Shown piece by piece: positions 43,401-58,400 of a DNA stretch of 64,000 nt. Each line of letters opens with the position of its first letter. Position 1 is the first letter of the stretch. The notes under the pieces were generated by a model. That model ran no database searches and was not told where the DNA came from. It worked only from the letters and a program-made list of their open reading frames with translations. The stretch is from Zeugodacus cucurbitae (taxonomy: Eukaryota; Arthropoda; Insecta; Diptera; Tephritidae). The stretch covers positions 23,414,501-23,478,500 of the forward strand of contig NC_071668.1 of the NCBI RefSeq assembly GCF_028554725.1, read 5' to 3'. A program made the translations under genes and the position numbers.

Positions 43401-46400
43401 TTTTTATACGGTACATACTGTATGGACGTATGAACAAATACTCGAACTTTCTCAGTTCGACGCCTTTGCATTAAATATTATTCATCATTAGCTTCACATT
43501 GAATATGAAGAAATAGTAAATACAATAATCCTTAATTTTGTACCATCAAACCATATGCTTCCGTTAATTTGACTAACTAACGGTCTAAATGTACACTAAC
43601 TCCAGCTTAGACACCTTGTAAGTCCACCAATTTTGCAGACGTAATACATATTTACATGTTTACACCCAATTTTTGCTCCCCTATAGAAAATCAGCTTAAG
43701 AAATCGGCTTAAGGGTTCTTTATGACACTTCAGTATCAATATACATACATACAATGTTGTGCAAATAAATAGCTGTTTATGGACTCATTTGACTAACCTA
43801 ATCAATAATTAAATCTAGTCGATTCTTATAAGACCTTTGATTTCCTCATAAGGGCCTTGAGATATTTAGTATTAGTTTACTACTGTCATATATGTACATG
43901 GAATTAGCGCACTTGTAGGTATTCATAACAAGAATTCTGCAATTTATTATTAAAATATCTGTATAAGTGTTAATATGTGAATGTGTGGCGAGAGCATGCC
44001 CAGTAGGAACAGAGATGTGAAAAATTTTAATTCATTGAGATATACCCATTGATCGATTGATACATTGCTTAAGATTGATAGATAAATAAACGAAAGGAAC
44101 TGTCAAAGTGACAACGTCATTGTAAACAAAGGCTTCCTCTTCTTTCATCCAAGACATCTCAAACTATTGTATTTTTTGTCGAACACACTCTAATTAGTAA
44201 CACAACGAATCTCTCTCAAAAATAATTTAGAACAATTCTAGAGTTAAAACACCGCCTTAGTCCCAACAAATCTTTGTATAGACAAATACTACTATACCCT
44301 ATTCAAAATTTTCCAAAATGAAGTACCTACAAAAATACTTCAAATATGTTTGCATACTCTAAATCAGTACCAATAACAACAACATTGCGGATATCCGATT
44401 ATACCGCCATATTTTGTCTACAGGGTGTCAACATACAAAAATCAATCTATTATTCTAAATTCAATCCAAACACGAGTAGTGAGACGAAGAACTCGCGTGA
44501 CTACTGTCGTGGATGCCACTTGTATCAGCCAAGTCAAGTGGGAGCGGCGGGCTTAAAGCAGCGCATACGACATGCTCACATCTGTGCTGCTTATCCATAC
44601 ATACACACACACACACCGTATAAGATTTGCGTACGCCTGTATGTATGTATGTATGCAGATGTGAAAGAGTACGACGTTCTTACAGTCATCCATGTGTCGT
44701 TTTCGGCTTGGCATTCTCCACAGCGGGGTTCTTGCGCATTTTATTTGCCTACTAGTAGTGTCGCTGTCACATTTTGTAGTGTTATTGTTATTGTTGCATA
44801 TGCTACACATCGACAACGAGATTGCCACTATGCGCGCTGCAAATGAGAGTACGTAACCAACGCGCTAGTGCGTCTGTTTGTATGTAATATTTATGTTAAT
44901 TTTTATTAACGTAACAACACTTGTGCATACATACATATAGTACATCATCATGTCGAGCATGAAACCAAAGAGCCAACCTACCAAGTAACCCGAGCCATCC
45001 AAGCTGTCAACTAAAAAACATCTAGTCAGTCGAACCAACAAAATTACCAAACCAAATCGAGCACTCACTCTCACACTCTCCGCGCTTGAAACCAAAAATT
45101 TGTTCAAGCCTCCTCCTGCGATTGCGACTTTTTCTCTCCCAAAATATTTATACGCGTACGATGTGTGGCAGAAGAAAAAACGCAGTGAAATAATTTTCTC
45201 AATTCTCATAGAATATACAAATCTTGGCGTTTTATGCTCATTTAGATTGAGCGCAATGCGCTCACTTTAGCTCACATAGTTCAATGTATGCAAGTACAAA
45301 CGCACGCACTCACACAACACACACAAAGTCGCTGGCAAAGTCTTCTTCGTCGTCGTCGTCGGTGTTTTGTGTGTTTGCATTGTTTTTGTCGCCGCCGCCG
45401 CCACCGTTGTCGACGGTACCACCGGTAACACCACTGCTGCCACCGCGCCACCTTCATGTCGTTTGTTACCGTTGCTCGCACGTGTGCGTGTATGAGTGCG
45501 ATTGGTGCCTCCTAAGCTGCAAGGATATTTATACTACAGTGGAGCAATTTCAAATGCTGAATTAAAAAACAAATTTTGTAGATAAAATCTAATGAAAAGT
45601 TATAAGAGTTCAGGAAGTAGTAAAAAATAAGAAAATAAGTAATAGGCCGAATCGTTCAGCATAATTGATCGTAATTCTAGAAAATGCTAAATTTGGGATA
45701 TTTTACAATATTGAAAGTATAATTTTCCCTCCTATGCATTTAACCTCCTTCCTCGTGTGTCACATAAATTATGTGTTAAGAATAACACAGGCCAACACTC
45801 AATTTGCTTCTTTGAATTTATCAACTGATTCTAGTTAATTTGGGTGCGCCGAATTCAAATCAGTTTGTCTCTATCAGCTCTAGTTTTCATGATATAACTT
45901 TTCGATGATATAACTATTCGTTCATCTCTTTCTAAATTCGATATTTCGACAAATTTCATGATCTCGTTCAAAACGTTAAATCTAAGACTGAAAATCGTAA
46001 AAACTGTGTACGAAATTAATTAATTTTTTGAGAGGAAATTATTTCGAGTACTCCTTTAAATCATGTAGAAATTGTGGCAATAAAGATAGAGTGGAAAGTT
46101 CCTGAAACAAATATTTTTTAGACAAAAAGAACTAAAAATTGTATTCTAATTTTTCTAAAATTAAAATATTGTTATTTAGGACTTCTTTAACGAATATGGA
46201 AACCAGGATGGAATGAAGAGTTATTTAATAAAAAAAAAATTTCCTGAAGATTCGAGACCAAAAGTCCAAAAATTTTTATACGAAATGGGTGTGGGTTCTA
46301 ATTATTTCTAAAGATTAAAAATTCTTATTTCGTGAACTTCTTTGGAGAATATAGAAACTAATGAGCTCAAGAGGTAACAGAGAGTTCCTTCTAAATCTAA

Positions 46401-49400
46401 GATAATTCTTATGGTGATAAACCATTAATGACTGACTGGATACGGGATTGTTTCTGATACTTTCCAAAGAGAAATGGATAATTTTGCCGATGTGTGTTTC
46501 TGCACAGAATATGGAATCAAAGGCGTTCAAGATTGAATAGAGAGTCAATCTCTCCTCTGTTACAAAATCGAAGGCAAATAGATTCTCCAAAATATAAAGA
46601 TTTAAAATCATTTGAAAAAATCTAACATTAATCGATGGGATACCGATCATTAATAATTCAAATTGGCTCTCAAAGATTTTCTAAAAAAAAATATAAATGT
46701 ATCGATATATCATCCCCTTTTAAATATTCCTACTCATTTTTTCTTCCGAAAATCACTTCGTTGAAAAATGCTTTTTCACACGCATCCTTTAACGCATAAA
46801 ATCCACATTTAACCCACAAACTATATACTAATGTCTGTATGTTTGTAAAAAGGGTTAATCCAGCCATTACAATTGAACACTTACGCGCCGTAATCGCACA
46901 CTGTACGGCGTGTGCTGAATTCGCGTTACATATTACTTTTGTACCTGAATCTTAATCCATTTTAGTTGGGGTGCCACAGCGCTGTTAAGTGCGCGCGCGG
47001 TAACGCGCACTCTACTCTGCCTGTGTACGATTGACTTCAACAAATGCGTTTGCATACACACAAACACACACATACAAGTGTAAAATAGTATCTGTGTGTT
47101 GTCGCTATCTTTTAGGGTATGCTGGCTTGTGTTATTACTATTTTATTTTATTTCGCATTTTATCCCTTTATACATTTTGGTATTTTCTCTATATAGTTAT
47201 ACAGAGTACTGAAATATTGCTGTGCATATGAATAGATGGATGGATGTATGTATGTGGTGTGCACTGGAAGAGTATTAGCGTATACAAAAACAATAATGAG
47301 ATTGAGAGTAGGAACAAGAATAAGCATAGATACATGTATTTGTAGCTGTAGAGGTAAAAGTGATAGCTTTCTTGTTTTATGGCAGCACATGCTTAATGAC
47401 AACGTTGTTTCATTGTCCTTATTGTTGTTGTTGTTGTTGCAGTATAAAAGTTTTTGACATTTTTTCAATATTTTATTGAATTTAAAATTCTAATATGAAT
47501 ACTAGAGTTCTAAAACACAATATTTCTTCAATGTTGTTGTTTTTTAAATGATGTGTTAGTGTCTAATCTGTGTTCTAGCCCTATATTAGTTGAGAGGTTA
47601 GTCGCTATAAAATTTTTAATTCGTCGTTAAAAAGTAATATCGCGTTTGACAATCCATCCGCTAACGCTACTATTGTGCGCTGTCATTGCTTTTGTTGCAG
47701 CTGCGGTGGCGTTGGTGCGCGCGCTCATTTATATTTATTCGCTCATTTTCATTTCGTTCAATTACGTGTACTTTTCCCCCGTTTATTTGTGAGCCTTGCT
47801 CTGGCACTGCCCGCTCCTTCCGCATTTCAAGCGATGTGCCAGCCATCCATCCTTGCCATTGCTGCTGCTCACCAGCAGCATTTTATGCGAGCAAATCCAT
47901 ACGTACCTACATATAAAAATATATTTATTTATTTATATGGATGTATGTGTGTGTGTTGCATACATACATATAAATGATTCCATGCCACATTTATGCCACC
48001 CGTGTGCTCTTTCAGTTCGATTACCGCTGCTAGCAGCGTGCGGCTTGGTTGCTCCGCCGCTAGTGCCTTTGCCACACTTCTCACTACACACACACACATA
48101 CAGTGTGTTGCTTTGCTTTGAGTTTACTTTGTCGTTGTCTCTGCTTCGGTCTCTGTCTCGAGTCTCGGGCCTCCGTTTTGCTTTGCTTTGTGCTTATCTA
48201 TCTCTTCGCGTACCATGCATACTACATTGAATTTGGTTTAGCGTGAGTCGCCCTGCTGCTGCTCATTATTTGTTTGAGCGTCGTCGTGTAAAGTTGTAAA
48301 AAGAATTTCAAATCGTACCTCTCTTTGTCAACGTCGGTTAGCGCGCGCTGGAGAGCACCAAACCATGCACGTTTCATACGCTACTCAATACAAAACAAAA
48401 TAAATTAATTAATAACAATAAATAATTAAAAAAGAAATTGATAAATATTCGCGAAAACCATAAAAATTATAAAAATTAGTGCATAAAAGAAATTTGTTTG
48501 TGAAAGAAGAAGAAGCAGCATCAAATTTGCGTTTAGTGTCCAAAGATGTGTCAAGTATTGCATTCGTATGCGGTGTATAGGTGTAGCAAATGAAGAAAGA
48601 GCACACATAGATACAAACATACATACGTACGTACGTATAAAGTTATAAGCAAAGCAAAAGGCATATAAGTAAACAAAAGTAAAAAGAAAAGCATTAAACC
48701 CAAACTAAACGACAAGATGTATTGACGCTTAAACTAAATCATCAACGTCCGTTGTCACCATAGTTGAAGTTGTTGCCGCCGCCGTCAACGACACCAACAC
48801 CAACACACCGTCACCAGAGCGTCTCCGTCTTCATTTCCGTCTCTCTGTTAGTGTCGCGCTATTGCCGAAGTCGTCGTCGAGATTCGAAGTTGTGCCCATA
48901 GTCGTCTTCGATTTCTGTGTGTGTGTGTTTTTAATTTTTTGTTGTTGTACTCATACTCGTACCACTCGCTAGTTCGCTCGCTCGCGTTATTTTATATTGT
49001 ACATAATCATTATAATTATTATTATTATTAGTTGTCGTCGTTATTGGTTTTCGTTGATATTGGTTTGGCTAGTGATGTGCTGCTCTGTGTTGTTGTTGCC
49101 ACATTTGTGATTACGTTTGAAAGCACTAAAAATATACATATATGCAAATAATCAAGCAAGCAAAATACCGAAGCAAATCAACGCCAATTTAAAGAATAAC
49201 AACAACAACAAAAACAAAAAATAAGCAATAAAGAGACAAACATTAAGCAAAAGGCACAAGACTATATCTATCTACTACGTAGGCAAACAAGTAAGGCAAG
49301 CAAGCAAGCAGGCAACAAAAGAAGAAACACTTACGAATAACAACAGGAAAATTTTTTTTGTACATTCATACAAGCGCATACAATATTTATTCATACAAAT

Positions 49401-52400
49401 ACATATAGATATGTATAATATGGCCGTACATATGCTGTGAGTGCCTCTCGTCTTTGACGTCGAATAAATGATTTATAAGTAATTAGTGCAAAGATGAAGT
49501 GGTGGAGAGTGTAGTGTTTTAATACAAACGTACGTATGTACACCTAAACATACATGCATACATACATACATGCTTACATATGTACATATGCGATATTTAT
49601 TATAATGCAAATTAATGTGTGCACACACATGTATTCGAAGTAAAAAGTTCAATTTAATTCAATGATCATTATTGTGCTGAGGCTTTAAGCTGTTGTTTGG
49701 TGCGCTGCTATACTCGCTATCTACTAATTACGAAAAAAGTATACAAGAAAAAATCATTAAATTAAAAAATTGAAAATTAAGAAAAAAAAACGTGTATTGT
49801 GAAATAAATTTGTGTGTTAACTAAAATTTCAACGACCTCGCACACACACACACACATTCACACACGCATATAGTTGTATGCTTTCTCCAATGAATTGTGT
49901 GTTTAATTGACGCAACTTCTAACGCTGGTCTGCTGGAGGTGGTGGTGTACACCCTATACCCCCCACCCTGCGCCTAGCACTTCTAAACGCTTCGCCATGG
50001 AAGTTATCAAGCCGATGGATTTTAGCAGTTTTTCTGCATTCTGCGAACATTTGGATAAATCAACGAAAAAAGCTGCAAACACCACTAACACAGCGGCTAC
50101 AGCCACAGTAACGGCTACAACAACACCCCTAATACAGGCGACAACAACAGCGAACGGTGTGGCTGGTGCGTCGTCTGCATTAGCTACAACGCCGCCGCCA
50201 CCCCCGTTTGCCAATCTCGTTAACGGCAACGCCAATAACTATCATCAGTATATCGAGGTACTAAACGAGTATGATTGTAGTCAAGTACATAAAAATGTAA
50301 TTAAATTTGTAGCGTGTTGGCAGCAAATGTTTTTTTTTTGTTTAAAATGAATTGTATTACACAAGATTTTGAAAATGTCAAAATCAAATAACACAAATCA
50401 TCTTTTAAGTCTTAGGGTTACCACTTTGGTTTTAATTAAACTAAAATGTAGTAGTGGAACTTGTAGGCAGTTGTGCGGGTGCTGAAATATCGATAAATTT
50501 AGGTTATACATTTTGATATTTTTATTTTAATTTCATTATTATTATTGTTGCAGTGTTTGGATTAAAGTAAGGGCAGTCAGATTGCATCAACAGTTAATTA
50601 AACGATAAACAATTGTATCAATTCTTTCGCAATAATAATACTATTTTTTATTAATATAGTACCGCATTGCTCTCCTTCAACTCTTGACCTCAGCATGAAC
50701 TATATTCAATCACATTTGATCTCCTAATAAACACAAAGAACCACATCCAAATTATAACGTGCATAATCGATATTTATTCAATTCGTTGATAAGTAATCTA
50801 TACACTTAATAAATGCTTTTAAGTAGCACTTGTCAGTCTGTCGATCTGCCTAATTGCGGCATTGAAAATTGATGTTATCCTCAGTTCCAAGTAGGTGAAG
50901 TCTACGAAAAAGTTTAGACTCGCATATGAGCAGTGGGAATACATTGGCACTTACTTACTTTGTTTTGCTCTTATACTTCGCTAGGAAATTTTGATAAGAA
51001 CACATTTTAATTACGTTGAAGAGCAAGCAAAAAGTATTATAATATGTGTATATTTCTTGCATAGAAACGTACAAAAACTTGTTTTAAGTAACGCTGGATA
51101 TGTCGTATTTTTTAATTCTATATTGCGCTCATTGTGAAGCTACCGTAATTGGTCGATAGGCGGTGCTGCATTCAATTTACACCGGAAGTGTTTCATTAAA
51201 CTGATTGTAGGGTGTACGAATTTTCAATTAATATGGTAACCTACAATTGACTTGTTTTCTTTTCTGCGTAGATCTTGTCTTTTTATATAGAAACAATTGT
51301 GCGTTACACCTAGTAATCGTAAAACAGTTGCAATATTGCGTACGTGTTATCAATATTATTAAATATTCTATCTACTACCACGAAGAAGTTAGAATTATAG
51401 CATACTCATCTCAGATCTTAACTCATTATATTTGTGAATATTTGTTTCAAGCTCAATTCTTGCTTCATTAACATTCAAATATACAAGCTTTATCTAATTA
51501 AGTAATAGTTGGCATTTTTGCGTATCTTTTCTGCCCATTAAAACTTGACTGAAAAAAATGAAATGCGTGTACAAAATGTATTCGTAACAGGCCGCGTTCA
51601 TTGAACTGCCGCTCTCGTCATGAAGCTATGCTATGAAGATTGTAGTTTTGTTGTTTGGAATGTTTTTCTCCAATTGTCTTGTTACGTTATTTCGATTCTC
51701 CCCGTGTATTTCTTTTTACATTCCTTATTTTCACTCTCGATAATTATTGGTGTATTTTTAAATAATTTTATTTGTGCTATAAAGTATATTTGTGTATGTG
51801 TGTGTGTGAAGCATTAAGTATTCAGCAAAGACAGCAATTCGATGAAGTTGTTTATATGTATGTGTGTGTGAATGTGTGTTTATTGTTATCGATTGATTTA
51901 TTCTTTAAATTGTGTGTAATTTATTGCCTATCCCTTTTAGGGTATCATAAACTATAAATATAATGTATTATTTATGATTATTCCTAATTGACACGGTATC
52001 ATATTATTAGTGTGCAAATGTTCATTACAAATTATTAAAATAATTAATGTGGTTTGTGTACATTAAATGTAAAATTTGAAAGTTGCTGAATGAAATCAGT
52101 TTAAAATATTTTCATATTTATTTGTTAATGTCGTTATAATAATTTTAATATTTATTAATTAATTTACATTATTTTCGCGTGAATTTTGCTACAACATACA
52201 AGTACAGTAGAACTTCCCTAACTCGAATCACCATAATCCATAAGAAACTTCGAGTTATGGAAGATAATTTGAATGAAATTTGCTTCTATTGCCAGTTCAG
52301 GAGTTCGAGTTATGGAGAACTTCGAGTTATATAAATTCGAGTTATGGAAGTCTAACTGTATATAAACATTTTGGGAATATTCTGGTGTCCCTGCTGTGAA

Positions 52401-55400
52401 ATTAACTAGTAAATCCTCTAGCTATTATGAACAGCTTACCATAATTTTTCTACAGAAGCAACTAGTCCTTTTTAGCATCTCAAAAGTGTACACAAAAGTT
52501 AAATTGTTGATCAGAAGGAACCTAGTTTCCAACGACTTTAATTAAGGAATGTTCCATAGTAGATCTATATATGAATCTAGATTCATTATGACCAAATCAT
52601 TGCGTTTAAAAATGTAAGTCAAAGCCTTTTTTCAATATTGGTACAAATCTGTTATTTTTCCAACTAGTTAATACTCAGCTTGAACATTGACTTTGTTTTC
52701 TTGGATTGATCCCACTCCGTTTCAGGAAGAAGATAATTTTTTTATTTTTTGTATATAAATTCATCACTCGATAAAGTGGTATAATCCCATGTTTGAAAGA
52801 CAATTCTATATCATTATGTTTCCTTGTCCAAACTTAATAGGCCTTTGACAATACCTCGTATCTAACTGCCGATTCTCATTCCATTGGTGTTATCTAAGCT
52901 CTCACTTGTAGAGAATTTATTTTTTTATTGCAATTTTTAAAATTGTTAATATTTTTTTTTTCAATAATTCGCGATATTCGATATTTTCTTAAGCTGTTAG
53001 TGTCTTCTGATTAATCTGTACTATTTTAAAATTTTTCTTCCGCTTAAATTAAAACTTGGCAACCCTATTTGATTTTTTTTTTGGATATTCTATTAATCTA
53101 TAAGAATTTGATACAAAGTGAGACATTTGAAATGTCTTTATAATACTAAATTAAATACGTAGAAACTCCACGCAATATTTTCATAGCATAAAATTACTAA
53201 TTTTTCAAATTTATTAATAACTTTTCCTATTTTAAATGCTATATCTATTTTTATCCATATAAGGATACATTCATACAAATTTATATATTCAATATTCCAA
53301 ATGTTATCTTTAGCAATTCACTACTATTGATTAATAATAACAACAATTTCACACAAACATGTGAAACGGTGTAATTATTGCATTAAATACTAATTCAAAT
53401 GCATTTCAAAACTGTCGATACTACATAGTACACACCTCTACATATAATACATATCTACGAGTGCTACTCATACACTATATAGTACTTAATATGTATGTGG
53501 ATTGCATTTGGCTTGTGTCTCCAGTACCAAATATTACCACTAATAATAACCTTAATCAATTGCATAGCATTGTAGTTGTTGTTGTGGGTGATTCTAGTGC
53601 TTATAAATCCATTGTATACGGTATATTATATGGACATATGCGCTATATAATAAAAATACATATATGCATATTTATATGTGCGAGTATATGTGAATGCATT
53701 TTAATAATCATTTATTTAGTATGTAGTAGTTAGTTTGTGCAAGGAAGACTCTTTACATGCGATATTCGTTCGTGTGCCGTGAGTTATGAGTACCGTGTGA
53801 TGCGCTTTGTTGTAGTGTACCCCCTTTTCGGCGTTTTCTACTTGCAACGTTTATACGTTTGTATACTTCCTTCAACACACATGCCACATATATGTATTCC
53901 ATGTGTGTGGAATATACTTTCATATGCAATTGGCCTCACAGGATTCATTTGTGTATTTATTTTATAAGCAAAGCGTCCACTGTCATGCTTGCATATCCAT
54001 AGTCGTACGTACCTATAACAAAGAAATTAGGGGTGTAAAATGGTTTTTACTTTTATTTATTATTTTCCATACAAACTTACAACGCTTTCGATGTACTCGC
54101 ATTTATCCAAGCTTACATACACACATTCATTCATACATATATAGCGAAGCGCATACATTTTATTCGCTCACCATCATTATAATACCACCTTCATCTCCAT
54201 ACACCCATACATACAGATATCGCTACGTGTATTTTGTTCTATTTCATTTCATTTCTATTCAGTTTTTATTTTTATTTTTCGTCGCTTGAATTTCTTCCTC
54301 CTTTTGCGCTACTGTCACTTGGATTGTGACGTCTCGACTCTCACAGTAACGGCTGTGGCTCCGACTGCCGTTGCTTGGACCGTTTTCACACAGGCAATTT
54401 TTGTCGCGGCAATTCTTAGTTTTATAGGAGAGGGGGCGACGAAGAGACGAGAATTTCTCTCTCTCTCGCTTCCCTTGGTCGCCCCCTCTCCTATAAAACT
54501 AAGAATTGCCGCGACAAAAATTGCCTGTGTGAAAACGGTCTTTCTTGGTTTTTGCCACTGCTCTTGTTTTTCGGTGGCTCTAATGTTGGTGTTGTTCTTG
54601 TCGTTTGTCATTGGTTGTTTAAGATACCTACTCGACTCAACGCAAACGATTTGCGAATATTTCTCATTAATGGGGGAGGCTGATTGACTACTAGCTACAC
54701 TAGCTTAGCTAGCTATATAGCGTTGGTTCACATGCGAACTGGGTAATGTTGGGTAGTTTCAAAGCGGGCGCGCGCACCACTTTTGGTGGCTATACGAGTA
54801 CACTTATCTGTCATACATATTCATGTAGGTATGTTTACACGTGTGTATGTCTGTGTGTGTGTGGTTTCGGTCTGCGTCTATCGTTGTTGTTGTGCGCCTT
54901 TTTTTTTTTGATATTTATTTTAATGTGTGCTGCAGAGTAAGTAGCGATTTCATGTGCTCATGAAGACGAAAGGAAAACGATTTTTTCAGTCAATGTGAAA
55001 CGGAATCCAAATTGAAATTGTGTTTCGTTGTATATTCGTTCGCTTGGTCTCTGCACTAAGATAAGCAGCATTGTATAGGGCGCTCTCATTCGTTCATTTG
55101 TTGGATTTAATTGTTGTAGTCTTTAGTCATCAATATATTTTATTTGTTAGCACGTACTTCACGTTTATTTCGTTAGCATGCGAAAGCACATTGCACTAAG
55201 CAATTCGAACTTAATTTCGAAAAGTCTTAAGCTGATTTAAAGCGTGAAGCAGCTTATCTTTGCGATTTTTCTTTTTTTGTTAGTGAACTATTTTTGAGGA
55301 ATTGTTTTGAATCATATTAATTTACATCATAAAACAAATACCTAATTAATTAAATATTTTATGATTTTGAAGAGTGTGATAAACCAGTTCTTTATTAATT

Positions 55401-58400
55401 CAGTTAGTTATATTAATATTATAATTATCGCATAAACTATAATCGTTTAAATCGTTAATCTTTATATTATTTCACAGTAATGATTTTTGAAATATCTGTT
55501 TTAAAATATTGTATATAATCTCAAGTGTCTTCAGACACCTCCCATGATCCGTACGTTTAAAAATAAACATCACGAGACTGACCGCTCACCAAGCTAAACT
55601 GCCTTCCTCAAGTTTTTGAAATCAATCCCTTTTAAAGATTTTCCATTTCTCCAGAAAATAACTCTGTTTCTCTTTTTGGAGAACTCTATAAGGCAATAAA
55701 GTCAGTTTCTAGTTAATTCAAAACAAATTTTTGGATGATGAAAAGTTTCTTTCACTTAAAAAGTAGATTAAAACTTATGATCCGGATATTCAAGTATCCG
55801 AGTATTCGTATAAAAAATAGTTGGACATATAGGATATATTCTTATTATTATTCAAGAAAAGAATCATATTGTCTTTTGTCACTTAAAAAATAGCATAAAA
55901 CTTGAAGTTGCGGGTACTTGAATATCCGAATATTCATAAAAAAAGTTGAAAATTCGAACCAGCAGTGGATAACCGAATTTTTCCACAAAAGAATTTGATC
56001 TGGGTATGCAAAATATCCGGCGTTTATCAACTGCGATTGATAATCCGTATGGATTTCCGCCTATTCGAATAAGCAATATCTAAGATTAGAATATGCGAAT
56101 ATCGATATTTGAATATGTAAATATCTATATAAGATATATAAGTTATGTATGAATGGATATGGGTATTTTTGCATTGTGCTTTCTCTTTTTAGGCTCTTTG
56201 AAAGTTTCACATATTTACATATACAAATACTTGCAGCTAGTGTTTCAATTGATCGCTATCGTTATTTCGACATTGTTTTTTTTTATATAATTAAGCAAAC
56301 AATTGTAACTACTTACTTTGTATATTAACATATAAACACGTCTGAGATAATTATGTATGCCTGTATGTCTTATTGTGTTTTATTTTTACTCATATCACAA
56401 TTGTTTCAGTTTCTTAGAAATTCATTCGATTCTTGATAAAAGAATGTGCTTGGTTAAAGGGAAATTATTTATTATATAGATAATATAAAATATTTCTTTA
56501 ATATAATATTTGGTGACAGCATGAAAAAATGTGCATATTTTATGCATTATGAATTTGGTTATGGATTAATTTTAACTTTCATATGTACATATAACCGTTA
56601 TATATAAAGCACTTAAAATGTGTTTGAAATTTATTATACTAAATATTTCACTTTTTTGTAAATATAAAATAGATTTTCGGGAAATTCGTAAATATTTAGG
56701 GTATTCTGCGATTTGAAATGACACAAATGTAACACAAGATTGGCAAATCATTAGTAATTTGGCGGAGAGGGAAAGCTAAAAAGCTTATACAGCAGATTTA
56801 CTTATAATAATTTCGTATTTTCTTTGAATAAAACCAAGTAAATTCTCTATATTCATGTATAATTTAAGTCATATTCGGTCTAGTCATCAAAATCTGAAGT
56901 AAAATCTCTTTTGAGTTTCGAAAATGTTGAAAATTTGGCTAAAAAAAACCGGGTAAATTTTTGTAGTAAAACCATTATTGAGTTTCGAAAATGTCGAAAA
57001 TTTGGCTACAAATGCGGGATTTGACAAAATAGCATCCTCAGCGACACGTAGCGAGTATTTTTATTTACGATCAGGTTCTAAATGAATATCCACCGTAGAT
57101 CTTATTGAAATTTATACATTTTTTTTAATCAAAAGATCAAAAATAAAAAAAAAATTGTTTTTGAAATCAAAATTTTAGAAATAATATGTCTCTTAACAAT
57201 TTCTATAAAAATTATTTGTTACTAAAAATTTTATACTCAGCTTCTTCCTCTTCATCTTCAATTTATATGTTTCTGTTTGTTAAGATTGTAAGATAAGATT
57301 TATTAATTAACGAAGGATTTACTAATGCTTTGCACTTCCATAGAATTCCGCTTAAATCATAACAATACCACTTACAATTTACCAACACAACATTTCCGCT
57401 TAACACATTTAACATACAAAACACAATCACCTACACACAGCTCACAGTTTTCGCTAAATTTACTTTGACTTATAAAGACTAAACATTTCCTCACTTCGAT
57501 AATTTTGCAGAAAATGGAGCGTCAAGGCAAAATGGAGTTGGCCGCCAAAGAACGCGAGAGCCAACGTCTACAACAAATACCGAAAAAGTGGAATCGCCGT
57601 GAAGAATATGAATTCCTGCGTGTACTCACCGGCTATGGAGTAGATCTGCAGCCACCTACCACGATGGGCATCGTTTTGGCGCCCGACTGGACGAAATTCA
57701 AGCAAATGGCGCATTTGGAGCGCAAAAGTGATGAAACTCTAAGCGATTACTACAAAGTATTCATAGCGATGTGCAAACGTAAGGCCGGTGTTAAATTGAA
57801 TGAAAATGAACGTGGTCTGGAGGGCATCATCGATGAGATCAGTGAAGATCACGCCAAACTCATATTGGAGCGTTTGGACCTGCTGTCGAAATTGCGCGAA
57901 GTGGCCAGACATCCACAGTTGGAGGAGCGACTGAAGTTGTGCCAGATGAATGCCGACACACCGGACTGGTGGGAGCCGGGCAAACACGACAAAGAACTGA
58001 TAGCGGCCGTGTTGAAACATGGTCTCTACCGCTCGGAGACATTCATTTTCAATGATCCGAACTTCAGTTTTGCTGAATCCGAAAAACGTTTCATACGCGA
58101 ATTAGAGGCACAAATACAACGTTCAATCAAGTTGGAGTCGTTCAATGCTGAACGCTTGCCAGCGTCGATACCGATTGTGAAGGGTGAGATAATTGATTTG
58201 GACGATGAATTGCTGACAAAAGACAGTTTGATTAAGAAAGAGCAATTCACACCGGTTAAAACTGAAGTGAAAGCAGAGCCATTGGTAGAAGCTGGCGATA
58301 AACTCAGCGCACCTAAAGCCGAGTTAGACACTTCGGCGTCTGAGACTTGTGCGGCTTCAGATGAACAAGTTAGTAAAAACGCCGATGAACACAGTGCACT

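Larger units (their letters stand above)
34966..49996 (+). other. kis: Large kismet intron region upstream of the alternative first exon
   Basis: 15 kb without a convincing gene. It holds microsatellites such as (GT)n near 37943-37964, (TAA)n near 42369-42391 and GTC/TCG near 45346-45363. Degenerate tandem repeats occur at 41100-41665 and about 46140-46360. Moderately GC-richer islands occur near 38.6-39.6, 42.2-43.5, 44.5-45.5 and 47.6-48.4 kb. The islands could be enhancers or promoter DNA for the short transcript; that is inference only. Confidence 0.6.
50258..57510 (+). other. kis: kismet intron between the alternative first exon and exon L
   Basis: 7.3 kb of AT-rich intron with a pogo-like MITE (52205-52358), a perfect hairpin element (54378-54540), tandem repeats at 55754-55948 and 56900-57010, and microsatellites. 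No gene is supported. Confidence 0.8.

Noticed and set aside
54286..54687. Open frames on both strands sharing the same VFTQAIFVAAILSFIGEGAT peptide
   Set aside because: The identical peptides arise because the 63-bp inverted repeat reads the same on both strands.
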